Of a stretch of 42,937 bases of DNA, positions 27,244 to 36,279 are shown piece by piece. The stretch covers positions 1 through 42,937 of the forward strand of contig CALLLW010000065.1 in NCBI GenBank assembly GCA_938007995.1, in the 5' to 3' direction. Positions within the stretch are counted from its first letter, which is position 1, and each line of letters begins with the position of its first letter. Source of the stretch: an uncultured Granulosicoccaceae bacterium. Lineage in GTDB: Bacteria; Pseudomonadota; Gammaproteobacteria; Granulosicoccales; Granulosicoccaceae. Below the pieces are notes generated by a model that did no database searches, was not told where the DNA came from, and saw only the letters and a program-made list of their open reading frames with translations. A program made the translations under genes and the position numbers.

Positions 27244-29997
27244 TTGAACGCTCTGCGGGCAACACACAGATTAGCTTGCCTCCTGAAAAGGGCTTTGGTG
27301 CTGTGGGTCTGGCTATTTTTTTTGCTGACCGGGCCTGCCATGGGCGTGACACCAGCCGGGTCGATTATTCAGAATCAGGCGAGTGCTTCTTATCTTGATA
27401 CTCAGGGTGTGCGGCGGGTTGCCACCTCGAATGTGGTTGAAACACTGATCAGACAGGTTGCAGCCGTTGAACTGACACTCAGTCAGAGCAAACCCGGTGC
27501 CGTGGGTCAGGAACTGTTTTTTACTCACACGCTGGTTAATACCGGTAATGGCGTTGATCAATACGATCTTCGATTCAACCCCGCCGGTGGTGATTTTACA
27601 TTGGCGGGCTTGCAGTTATATCCGGATGCGGATCGAGACGGGCAGCCGGATTCGTATGTTGCGATCAATATAAGCCCTGAACTACAAGCCGGCGAATCAT
27701 GGAGTTTCATTGCTGCGGGTCAAATACCGTTTAATGCACAGGATCAGCAATCAGCATCGATCACGGTTGTTGCCGAGAGCAATTTTGACATTTCGATCAG
27801 CGCTGCCAATACCGACACAGTAACTATCACCGAAGCCGCCGTGATCGAAATCACCAAGTCTGTCGATACGTTAAGCGGAAATTCGCCTGATGGCCCGTTC
27901 ACGGTACGCATTCAATACAACAACACAACCGATGTGCCAGCCACCGATGTGGCGCTAATTGATGCACTGCCGAGCGGCATGCAGTACATACCGGGTTCCG
28001 GTGTCTGGAGTACCACAGGCAACACCCCGCTTACCGATAATGATCCGCAGGACCTGCAATCCGGTATACGCTACTGCGCCTATGACGCCAGCTGTAGCGG
28101 TCTGATAGAAGCAGATAGTGACAGTGACAATGACTCGGTCAATCAGGTGACTGCTGTGATCGAAACACTTGGTGCACGTGAGTCGGGCTTTATCGAGTTT
28201 CAGATAGCCATTGCAACAGGCCTGTCTGCGGGTTCGTTGTTTAACACATCCGAACTTGAGTATGGCAGTGCCGGACAGCAGTCAGCACGTATTCTTAGTA
28301 ATACCGTACCTTTTACGGTAACCGCAAACGCTGGCGTGGTGATAAATGGTTCCCGGTCGAGCAGCATTGATGGCACTGGTGAGCCACTGGTAAAAACAGA
28401 CAGCGTCTTTGGTGCCAGTAGCAATCTACCGGTATGTCAAACTGCCGATTCGGACCCTGATGGTGACGGCATCGGTTTTGAAAATAACGCTCAATGCATA
28501 GTAGAAGACCCACAGGCGGGCAATAGTCTCTTTTATACCAATGTGGTCTGGAATACCGGTTCAGATGCAGCCGCTTTTGATATTACGTTAAACAACTCGT
28601 CGTTTCCGCCTGATACTATATTCCGCTTACTAAGAGCAGATGCACAGACTCCGCTGCTGGATACCAATGGTAACGGCATACCGGATACCGGTCTGATCCC
28701 ACCGGGTAGTCCGCTTGAACTGGTGGTGCAGGTGTTACTGCCAACGACCAACAGTGGCAACAACGGACCTTACCTGGTGACTACTGTTGCAACATCAGTC
28801 AATAATCCTGACATCAGTAACACAATGCTCAATCAGCTGAACAGTATCACTGCTGCATCAGTGGATCTGACCAATGGTGCGTCCCTTAATGAGCAGGCAA
28901 TGGGTGAGCCGGCTGTGGCTGGTGCAGGTGCAGGCCCGGAGCCCAATGCTGTGACCACGCTCTCTGTAGCACCCGGAGGCAGTGTTGATTTTTCTCTGGT
29001 GGTGAATAACACCAGTGCCTTTGCAGTGGAATTTACACTTGAAGCCAGTATTCACAGTGATTTTTCCAGTGTTGAAGTGCCAGACCAATGGGCCATTCAG
29101 TTCCTGCTGGATAATGGCTCTGTGGTCAGTAGTACCGGTGTGATTGCGGCTGGTGAATTTATTAATGTAACAGCAAGAGTATCAGTGCCGGCACAGGCTA
29201 TCGCCTCTCTCACCAGTGTGTATTTTCGTGTGCGCAATGAAAACCACGCAGTTGAAGATATTAAACATGATGCTGTGCAGATCAGCGAACAGCAGTCTCT
29301 ATTATTGGGTATTAATCAGGAAGCGCAGGTTGAGCCCGGTGGTTCTCACTTGTATCACCACACGCTGGCGAATACCGGTAACACCGATATTGATAATATA
29401 GCGTTATCTGTGAGTGACTCACTGGCAGCAGAGGGCTGGAGCTCACTGATCTATGAAGATAGTGACGGTGATAGCCTATTCAGTTCAGCTGATCTACCTG
29501 TTGATACAACCTCTCTTGCAGCAGGGGAATCGACCGTACTTTTTGTCAGGGTTTTTGCACCGGCAACTGCCGGTGATGGTATTGCAAATTCCACCGAGCT
29601 GAGTGCAGGCACTGCCACAGAAACGCTTTTGGTGACAGATATATCCAATGTCAGTAGTGGCCGGATCACCGTGTTGAAAGAACAAGCGCTTGACAACCAG
29701 TGTGACGGAATACTTGATAGTAATTACACCAGCAGTGGTTTTTCAGTAGAGCCCGGGAATAACTGCGTCAGATATCGGCTGACTGCTCATAACGCTGGTA
29801 GTGCGGGGGTGCTGAACGTTGTGGTGGCGGATGCCACTCCGGCATTTACCAGCTACACGGGCAGTGCTCTTTGTTCAAAAGGGAGCTGTACGTTGACGGA
29901 GCCGCTTAACGGCGGCGAAGGAGAGATTGTCGCCGCACTGCCGCAGCTCGCAGCTGGTGACTCCGTGGTCGTTGAGTTTATGGTGCGGATAGACTGA
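27244..29997 (+). CDS. Second large DUF11-repeat surface protein (917 aa), paralogue of the 17656 gene
   Basis: The protein begins with a signal sequence (LWVWLFFLLTGPAMG) and the shared N-terminal module VTPAGSIIQNQASASY, VNTGNGVDQYDLRF, DADRDGQPD and LQAGESW. DUF11 (about 200-365) and Ig-like segments follow, including PGGSHLYHHTLANTGN, which matches PGGTEVYQNTLANNGN in the 17656 protein. The C-terminal module mirrors that protein: KEQALDNQCDG, PGNNCVRY, VADATPAFTSYT, LCSKGSC and the final strand EFMVRID. TTG 27244 is used as start; an in-frame GTG near 27299 would shorten the signal peptide and is possible. The stop overlaps the next start (TGATG), implying coupling. It is probably an exported structural subunit (inference). 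Confidence 0.8.
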   Translation: MNALRATHRLACLLKRALVLWVWLFFLLTGPAMGVTPAGSIIQNQASASYLDTQGVRRVATSNVVETLIRQVAAVELTLSQSKPGAVGQELFFTHTLVNTGNGVDQYDLRFNPAGGDFTLAGLQLYPDADRDGQPDSYVAINISPELQAGESWSFIAAGQIPFNAQDQQSASITVVAESNFDISISAANTDTVTITEAAVIEITKSVDTLSGNSPDGPFTVRIQYNNTTDVPATDVALIDALPSGMQYIPGSGVWSTTGNTPLTDNDPQDLQSGIRYCAYDASCSGLIEADSDSDNDSVNQVTAVIETLGARESGFIEFQIAIATGLSAGSLFNTSELEYGSAGQQSARILSNTVPFTVTANAGVVINGSRSSSIDGTGEPLVKTDSVFGASSNLPVCQTADSDPDGDGIGFENNAQCIVEDPQAGNSLFYTNVVWNTGSDAAAFDITLNNSSFPPDTIFRLLRADAQTPLLDTNGNGIPDTGLIPPGSPLELVVQVLLPTTNSGNNGPYLVTTVATSVNNPDISNTMLNQLNSITAASVDLTNGASLNEQAMGEPAVAGAGAGPEPNAVTTLSVAPGGSVDFSLVVNNTSAFAVEFTLEASIHSDFSSVEVPDQWAIQFLLDNGSVVSSTGVIAAGEFINVTARVSVPAQAIASLTSVYFRVRNENHAVEDIKHDAVQISEQQSLLLGINQEAQVEPGGSHLYHHTLANTGNTDIDNIALSVSDSLAAEGWSSLIYEDSDGDSLFSSADLPVDTTSLAAGESTVLFVRVFAPATAGDGIANSTELSAGTATETLLVTDISNVSSGRITVLKEQALDNQCDGILDSNYTSSGFSVEPGNNCVRYRLTAHNAGSAGVLNVVVADATPAFTSYTGSALCSKGSCTLTEPLNGGEGEIVAALPQLAAGDSVVVEFMVRID

Positions 29998-32900
29998 TGC
30001 TGAGTAAACTGCTAACAAAAGTGTTATGCCGGTCTCTGCAGATGACTGTCATGCTGATCAGTCTTTTTGTGTTACTGACTGCTTCTATGCAGGCTCGTGC
30101 CGAAGGCTCATGGCAGATGGGTTTGTTCGAGGGTTTATCTTTTCGTCAGCCACTGTTTGAAACCAACGCCAACAGTAATCGCAGTATTCTGCGAGTGGAT
30201 ATACTGAGTCCCGGTGAGGTGATCAATGTACTTGTCTGTGGAATTAACAATAACAACAACGTTCGCGTCTTAATGTATGACCCGGCGGGTACTTTGGTTT
30301 ATAACACCACAGATACAGCCAATGTTGATTGTAATGATCCGTTCACCAGTACCTTTGATCCGGCGGTTGTCGATGCACATCAATATGTGACGACCACAAC
30401 TGGTGCATATGAAGTACATCTGACCAACTTTAACGGTAACAGGTTAGAACGATTCGATGTGACCGTCACCAATAACGTCAATGAAGTGATCGATCCACGT
30501 GCTGCCGGTGGCAGGTTGTGGTCGGACTTCTGGTATTTCTGGGCTGGATCCTTTGGCCAGGAGCGCTCTACTGATGCCGATCTTTTTGTGGTTGCCGATG
30601 GCGGCTTTGTTGGCACCTATTTTATCTGGAAGCTCGATCTTAATAACTTCGCAGGGTTTGGTTACGGCCTGAAAGCCAACAGCCTTGGCGTCAACAGCCC
30701 GAATGCCGCGGGTGATACTGTTGCCGGTCTCAGTGTGCCCAGTGCAGGCAATTCGATCACTGAACAATACCCCATCTATCTGAACTATCCGGCGCTTGAT
30801 TTTCCGTTGCCAACTGAAAGCTTTTCAGTGACTGATCTTGTATTTCTTGATGATCAACAGATAGACAGCGCTATCACAGCCGGTGGCGATGGTGCGTTTC
30901 ATTTTTCCACTGACTATAGCTCCACTGCAGTGTATGAAATCATTATTGATATCAGTAGCCCTGGTGGAGGAGGGCCGGATGGTGTATTCGGCCAGGGAGA
31001 TGTGTTTCTGCGTGGGACTGCATTTCCGGGTGACAACGTTGTTCCGTGGGATGGCCGCGACAACAACGGTAACAATGTTGCGCTCGGCGCGTATCAGGCA
31101 GAGCTAAGTGTTCGTACCGGAGAATTTCACTTTACTGCGGATGATGTGGAGACTTCCGGCGGACCGGGCAGTGTGGGTTTGAAGATGTTCCGCGTTGACC
31201 CTGATGGTTCAGAGTCGCCGACCACACTGTACTGGGACGACGCCACTGTGCTTAACAGTAATGCGCCGGATGCATTTAACCAGATTGGTATCTTTGATGG
31301 TGATCATAACTGGGGTGCGTTCAACGCTGGTGGTGTGGGCAATGTGGCACTGATTGATACCTATACCTTTGGTATCAGTGTCACCCCGGACCCGGTTGCC
31401 GTCGCGATAGTACCGGATGATTCACCGCTGACCACGCTTGAAAAAAGCTTTACGCCACAGACCATAAGCCATGCTGGCATCAGTACCATGCAGTTTGAGA
31501 TAACCAACAGCGGCACCACCACTCTAACCGGTGTTACGGTCAGCGACTCTATGCCGGATGGTATGACGCTGTTCTCTGATCCTGCAGCAATCACGGTGAC
31601 CGGTGCCGGCTGTAGTGGATTTGCATTTAGTGCAGATACCGTTGTTGGTGGCAATCAATTGAATATCGTTGACGGCACCATGCAGGGAGGCAGCGTTTGT
31701 GTGGTTAGTGCTGAAGTCACTGCAACTCTGCCAGGCAGTCTGCCAAATTCCACCTCGGCGGTAACCAGTAACGAGCTACCGTTTGGAGTCGGCAGCAATG
31801 TGGCCAACCTGTTTGTTGAACCGGACAGCTCCGGAACTCCATTCGCTTGTGGTGCTGATTTTTATGAAGTTGAAACCATTGCCGGTACCAGCAGGCTGTT
31901 TCAGGTAGATGCCGGCGTGCTGCCGTTTACACGCAGTGAGTTCTCGGGACTCGGCTATGTACCTTCGTCAGACTTTAACTTTTCCGGCCTGGCGTATCAT
32001 CCGCAGCAGAATTATTTGTACGGCATTGTTAATCAGTCCGGTACTACGCCCGGTGCTCCTGCGACCGGGTCAATAGTGCGTATTGATGCAGATGGTAAGG
32101 TTGTTAATCTGGGTGTACCTGAACCTGGCCCCGGTGGTATTGCGATGCCGATTGTTTCAGATCAGTTTGTCGGTGCCACGTTCAGCGCTGATGGTCGGTA
32201 TTTTGTAGTCACCGACAGCAGTGCTGTTTCAAGTACAGGCCAGAATATCCCGGTGGGTGAGCGCTCGTTGATTCTTGAAATTGATGTCAGTGTGAATCCA
32301 CCGCAGGTATTACGCAACCGATCGCACAGTCGCAATATTGGCGATATAGTTGCGCATCCTGACGGACGCCTGTACAGCCATACCAGTGCAGAGGGGCTGA
32401 TCACCATTGATGGTGAAACAGGCAATGTTACTGTGATCGGTGGTAATGTCAGTCAGCCGTTAAGCAGCCTGATGGCCGATAACTGGGGGCAGTTGTACGG
32501 CCATACTGAAAGCACGGGTGCGCTGATTCGTATTGATGCGCTCACTGGTGATGGCACTGTGCTGAGTCAGCTGGTCGGCGGCATCACAACAGACGGTGCG
32601 TCATGCGCCTACGGAGTTAGTGTTCGCAAAACAGTCTCTGTGGCGCAGGTAGACAGCGGCAGCAACGCCACTTATGCGCTCAGTGTGGTTAACGCAGGTA
32701 GCACCGCAGCGACATTTGATTTGATTGACAACCTGCAGGACAGTCGAACATTTATTAGCGGCTCACTAACCAATCCACTTGGCGGCAGTGTGAATAGCTA
32801 TGGTGATAGCAATCTGTTATCGATCAGTGGCATGACACTGGCAGCCAACAGCGAATCTGTGCTTGGCTTTGAAGTATTTTTTCCACCGGGCCTGCCAGAG

Positions 32901-34604
32901 GGCACCAGTACCAATCAGGCTAGCCTGCTGTACAACGGTCATCAGGTGCTGTCAGATTATCCTGATACACCGGTGATAGGTGATGCAACCCCGATTGAAG
33001 TGCTTGCAGCGCCTTCTATCGGGGTGGGCAAGCGTGCAGTGGTATCGGGTAATGAAATAACTTACTGGTTCACGGTTGAGAATACCGGCTTTGCAGACCT
33101 GCAGATGTTGTCACTGCCCGATAACCTTGATGCGGTTTTTGGCTCTGGTAACTTCACGGTTGTAGTGCCACCGGTACTGGTGGATGACCCCGGTACTGTT
33201 GCAATAAACCCGGCTTTTACCGGTGCTGCAGCAAATGCTGATTTATTTGATGCCGCGAACAGCAGCCTCGCTGCCGGTCAGCAGGTGATGATAAGAGTAA
33301 CAGTGTCGGTCGATACACATAGCGATACCGGGGCAGGTCCAGGTGTCTATTCGAATCAGGTGCAAGTCACATCACGAAGTGAAAATAATGTTCTGGTTTC
33401 TGATCTTTCTGTCGATGGTGACAACGTTGATCCAAACGGTGACGGAACCCCTGACGAACAATCGCCGACCGTAGTAAACCTTACAACAGCTTACATAGTC
33501 AGCGGTACAGTTTTCGAAGACAACGGTAAATCGGCGGTGGCTCATGATGGGGTGCGAGCGGGTGCAGAGCCATCGATTGCCGGTGTTGTAGTCGAGCTGC
33601 GTGATAGCGCCGGCAATGTGCTCGGCACAACAAATACTGACGGTAGCGGGTTCTACTCTTTAAGCATCGCACCATCGCTCAGCGTAAGTGTTCTGCAGGT
33701 GGCCACACCGAATGCAACCGGGTTGCTGTCTGTCTCTGAGGCTTATGTTGCTAATGGCAACGCAAACGTTGCGGATGGCGTTGTGCAGTTTATTACTGAT
33801 CAAAACACACTTGATACACAGATAGACTTTGGCAAAGTCAAAACCCCGCAATGGCTCAGTGACAATGTGGCGGAGAACAGTCCTGATACCGTAGTGTTTC
33901 ATCCGCACATTTATCGTGCGCCTTCGAGCGGGACACTGCAAATTGACTACAGCAGCACCACAGCCTTTCCTGCCGGTGCAGATTTCAGCGCCGCGTTGTA
34001 TGTCGACAGCAATTGTAATGGCGTAATAGACGGAGCCGACTCTGCCATGCCTGTTGCTTTGTCAGTGGTGGCTGATCAACAGGTTTGTGTGATTAACAAG
34101 GTATACATCCCTGCAAGTGCTGCCAACGACAATACCTACCACACAGCCATTGCAGCAACGCTGCAGTTTAGCGAGCCACCCGGAGTTGTGCACGGTGTTC
34201 TCGACACTCAGATCCGAACAGATATCACACGAAGCGTTGCTGCCGGGCAGGGCGTGCTTGTGCTTGATAAGACGGTAGAGAACGTCACTATGGCGGGCGT
34301 TGTGACCCGCAGCAATACCGCAGCCCCTGGCGATGTATTGCGTTACAACATTGACTTTCGCAACAGTGGCACCGGGCCGGTCACCAAGGTGTTAATTGCA
34401 GATAGTACTCCGGCTTTTTCAACGCTTGAATTTCCGGTGCAGTGTCCACCAGTGATGCCTGACGGCATCTCCGGCTGTGAGGTGCTGCAGCCCGCACCCT
34501 CCGAGAACAGTGTCGGCTACACCGGCCCCATACAATGGCGCTTTAACGGTGCGCTCACCAGCGGCGCGCGCAGTAGTTTATCGTTTCAAATTCGTGTTGA
34601 ATAG
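29997..34604 (+). CDS. Large multidomain secreted DUF11/SdrD-B-like/propeller-like protein (1535 aa)
   Basis: The ATG overlaps the upstream stop (TGATG). The signal peptide (about 1-36) ends MQARA. The N-terminal region (about 37-470) is unlike the other subunits: a beta-rich domain with a VLVCGINNNNNVRVLMYDPAG segment, a WSDFWYFWAGSFG stretch, and GVFGQGDVFLRGTAFPG. DUF11 (about 480-610) follows, then a repetitive propeller-like region (about 620-870, GSIVRIDADGKVVNL and LIRIDALTGDGTVL), two further DUF11-like domains (about 880-1000 and 1005-1160), an SdrD-B-like domain (about 1165-1260, VFEDNGKSAVAHDG) and the shared C-terminal module (about 1415-1535, IADSTPAFSTLEF, a paired Cys, last strand FQIRVE). 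It lacks the shared N-terminal module, so it may be a distal or tip adhesin (inference). Confidence 0.78.
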   Translation: MLSKLLTKVLCRSLQMTVMLISLFVLLTASMQARAEGSWQMGLFEGLSFRQPLFETNANSNRSILRVDILSPGEVINVLVCGINNNNNVRVLMYDPAGTLVYNTTDTANVDCNDPFTSTFDPAVVDAHQYVTTTTGAYEVHLTNFNGNRLERFDVTVTNNVNEVIDPRAAGGRLWSDFWYFWAGSFGQERSTDADLFVVADGGFVGTYFIWKLDLNNFAGFGYGLKANSLGVNSPNAAGDTVAGLSVPSAGNSITEQYPIYLNYPALDFPLPTESFSVTDLVFLDDQQIDSAITAGGDGAFHFSTDYSSTAVYEIIIDISSPGGGGPDGVFGQGDVFLRGTAFPGDNVVPWDGRDNNGNNVALGAYQAELSVRTGEFHFTADDVETSGGPGSVGLKMFRVDPDGSESPTTLYWDDATVLNSNAPDAFNQIGIFDGDHNWGAFNAGGVGNVALIDTYTFGISVTPDPVAVAIVPDDSPLTTLEKSFTPQTISHAGISTMQFEITNSGTTTLTGVTVSDSMPDGMTLFSDPAAITVTGAGCSGFAFSADTVVGGNQLNIVDGTMQGGSVCVVSAEVTATLPGSLPNSTSAVTSNELPFGVGSNVANLFVEPDSSGTPFACGADFYEVETIAGTSRLFQVDAGVLPFTRSEFSGLGYVPSSDFNFSGLAYHPQQNYLYGIVNQSGTTPGAPATGSIVRIDADGKVVNLGVPEPGPGGIAMPIVSDQFVGATFSADGRYFVVTDSSAVSSTGQNIPVGERSLILEIDVSVNPPQVLRNRSHSRNIGDIVAHPDGRLYSHTSAEGLITIDGETGNVTVIGGNVSQPLSSLMADNWGQLYGHTESTGALIRIDALTGDGTVLSQLVGGITTDGASCAYGVSVRKTVSVAQVDSGSNATYALSVVNAGSTAATFDLIDNLQDSRTFISGSLTNPLGGSVNSYGDSNLLSISGMTLAANSESVLGFEVFFPPGLPEGTSTNQASLLYNGHQVLSDYPDTPVIGDATPIEVLAAPSIGVGKRAVVSGNEITYWFTVENTGFADLQMLSLPDNLDAVFGSGNFTVVVPPVLVDDPGTVAINPAFTGAAANADLFDAANSSLAAGQQVMIRVTVSVDTHSDTGAGPGVYSNQVQVTSRSENNVLVSDLSVDGDNVDPNGDGTPDEQSPTVVNLTTAYIVSGTVFEDNGKSAVAHDGVRAGAEPSIAGVVVELRDSAGNVLGTTNTDGSGFYSLSIAPSLSVSVLQVATPNATGLLSVSEAYVANGNANVADGVVQFITDQNTLDTQIDFGKVKTPQWLSDNVAENSPDTVVFHPHIYRAPSSGTLQIDYSSTTAFPAGADFSAALYVDSNCNGVIDGADSAMPVALSVVADQQVCVINKVYIPASAANDNTYHTAIAATLQFSEPPGVVHGVLDTQIRTDITRSVAAGQGVLVLDKTVENVTMAGVVTRSNTAAPGDVLRYNIDFRNSGTGPVTKVLIADSTPAFSTLEFPVQCPPVMPDGISGCEVLQPAPSENSVGYTGPIQWRFNGALTSGARSSLSFQIRVE

Positions 34605-34699
34605 GCGACTAATTTAGTAGGAATTAAGTGTGGAATTGTCAGCAATTTGAATGACTTAGTCTTTCAGGTCTGTTGGTGCAGCGGTGTTGGTTTCTGTTG

Positions 34700-34705
34700 T
34701 ATAAT
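34700..34705 (+). promoter_or_regulatory. Probable -10 element of the fur promoter
   Basis: TATAAT matches the -10 consensus exactly and lies 41 nt before the fur TTG start. No good -35 hexamer is spaced correctly (TTGGTG at 34673 is 21 nt away). No separate terminator was recognised between the DUF11 locus and this site. Confidence 0.5.
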
Positions 34706-34745
34706 AACTGACCTGTTTCCCCACTATTACCTACGGATTACCTAT

Positions 34746-35183
34746 TTGAGCAAGTTACTCGACAGATCCCCTCTGAGCCCTACGGCCGATCTGAAGCGTG
34801 CCGGTCTCAAAGTCACATTGCCGCGGCTCAAGATACTAGAAATACTCGAGCATACCGTCGACCACCACATGAGCGCAGAAGATGTTTACAAGGCGCTGTT
34901 GGCAGACAACACAGAAATCGGCCTGGCAACGGTTTACCGCGTCCTGACTCAGTTTGAAAATGCCGGCCTTGTTACCCGTCACCGGTTTGATGGTGGTCAG
35001 GCTTTGTTTGAGCTGGATACGGGTGACAGCCACGATCACATCTTATGCGTTAAGAGTGGCAAGGTGGCAGAGTTTAAAGACGAAAAACTCGAAGCACGCT
35101 TGCGTGAAATTGCAAACGAGCTTGGCTATGAGTTACAGGATCACAGTATCGTGCTTTACGGTGTTTTAAACGATCCTGAGTGA
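34746..35183 (+). CDS. fur: Ferric uptake regulator
   Basis: This 145-aa Fur repressor senses Fe2+ and binds operators of iron-uptake genes. LKRAGLKVTLPRLKILEIL (about 17-35) opens the winged-helix domain and GLATVYRVLTQFENAGLVTRH (about 59-79) is the recognition region. HDHILCVKSGKVAEF carries the metal-binding His residues. The second Cys of the E. coli CxxC is Ser here and the Cys-rich tail is absent, as in Pseudomonas-type Fur. The protein starts at a TTG preceded by GGA 8 nt upstream; a longer reading frame from 34647 would add 33 residues unlike any Fur. It has its own TATAAT box. It is convergent with the next minus-strand gene. Confidence 0.94.
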   Translation: MSKLLDRSPLSPTADLKRAGLKVTLPRLKILEILEHTVDHHMSAEDVYKALLADNTEIGLATVYRVLTQFENAGLVTRHRFDGGQALFELDTGDSHDHILCVKSGKVAEFKDEKLEARLREIANELGYELQDHSIVLYGVLNDPE

Positions 35184-35250
35184 AATTCTGCTGCCGTGCC
35201 ATTAGGTATTGATGTGGCCCGGAGTGACAGTGACAGTGGCTTGTGCTGCA

Positions 35251-36231
35251 CTATTTTGCGAGCTTGTTGAATTTTCTCGCGGCCCCGTATGCGTGCCAGA
35301 AATTCCGGATCGGTGTGAGTCGGGTGACTGTGCTCACCACCGATGTATTGTCTTTGCGCATCACCTGTAGCAGCTTATGTTGTAGAACCAGGTAGACGTA
35401 AAGCGCCTTATAGTTGTCGCTTTCCCCGGCAGCGGTGTCTTTGATTAATGATGTGAGCGACTGCAGTGAAGTTTGTATCTGCTGATCAATTGTTGCTAAC
35501 TCGTTTGCAAGATACTGATCTACCTCTTCATTGCTTGCAGCAGGTGTCAATAGTGCCGGGCTGATGTTGGCCGCATCCAGTGAAGACATTGGTATACACA
35601 ACAAGCCGCAATCAACATGCTGCCTCAGGTACCGCAGGCAGCGGAATCTGGACAGCACAACACCTGCCTCGGTAACAGCATTGTTACTGGTTTCAGAGCT
35701 GCACAGTAAGTGGCATGCCGCAGCACCAGTATTCAGGTGAAACTGCTTGTTTTGCTCGTCAGTTGAGGGGCTGCCTGATTCCAGCAGTGTTGCATAACCA
35801 TTTAGCAACTGACTAAGCTGCTTTCTTTTAACCGTATTTAGTGAATCAAGAGCATCTGTGACCGGATGACTGAACTGATCTTTTTCAAGCTCTTGTCGCC
35901 ACCAGTCAACCTTGTGTTTTACTACCTCGACTTCTCGGCTTTGAAAACACAGTTTGCTGAATATTGATATCAGCGTACTGATCAACTGCTGTTGATGCTG
36001 TAGTGCGGGGTCAGTGTGTAGCAGTGCGTAATAGCGACCGCTTCCGGCAGGAATTGCTGTGTTTATCCATTCGTGTGTGTTATTTCTCTCTTTACTGTGG
36101 CCGTCTTTACTATGGCTGTCTTTACCATGGCTGCCGTCATTGGTGCTGTTATTAGCGCTGCCACTAGTGCTGCCACTAGTGCTGCTATGGGCATCAGACA
36201 GGCTTGAATTATTGGAGTCAACGGGAGGCAT
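35251..36231 (-). CDS. Degenerate squalene/phytoene-synthase-family protein (NDUFAF6-like)
   Basis: The 326-aa protein opens with a low-complexity Ser/Gly/Asn/His tail (1-55, for example HGKDSHSKDGHSKE). RYYALLHTDPAL (about 66), KVDWWRQELEKDQFSHPVTDAL (about 107-128) and RCLRYLRQHVDCGLLCIP (about 195-213) then match squalene/phytoene-synthase-like proteins. The two DxxxD motifs that bind Mg-diphosphate are not seen at their usual places (after SIFSKLC, and near CLRYLRQH), so catalysis is unlikely. Inactive members such as NDUFAF6 are complex I assembly factors; an equivalent role here is inference. The ATG has no good ribosome site, and the true start may lie downstream of the tail. It follows the gene at 36280 by 48 nt and is probably co-transcribed. 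Confidence 0.68.
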   Translation of the reverse strand: MPPVDSNNSSLSDAHSSTSGSTSGSANNSTNDGSHGKDSHSKDGHSKERNNTHEWINTAIPAGSGRYYALLHTDPALQHQQQLISTLISIFSKLCFQSREVEVVKHKVDWWRQELEKDQFSHPVTDALDSLNTVKRKQLSQLLNGYATLLESGSPSTDEQNKQFHLNTGAAACHLLCSSETSNNAVTEAGVVLSRFRCLRYLRQHVDCGLLCIPMSSLDAANISPALLTPAASNEEVDQYLANELATIDQQIQTSLQSLTSLIKDTAAGESDNYKALYVYLVLQHKLLQVMRKDNTSVVSTVTRLTPIRNFWHAYGAARKFNKLAK

Positions 36232-36279
36232 GCAGGCTGTAATTTGAGTGTGGCAAATACAAATGGATCAGACTGCAGT

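Noticed and set aside
17656..34604. Intramolecular isopeptide bonds in the DUF11 domains (Lys in the first strand, Asn in the last)
   Set aside because: Lys and Asn occur at suggestive places but no complete Lys-Asn-Glu triad could be assigned by eye; structure models are needed.
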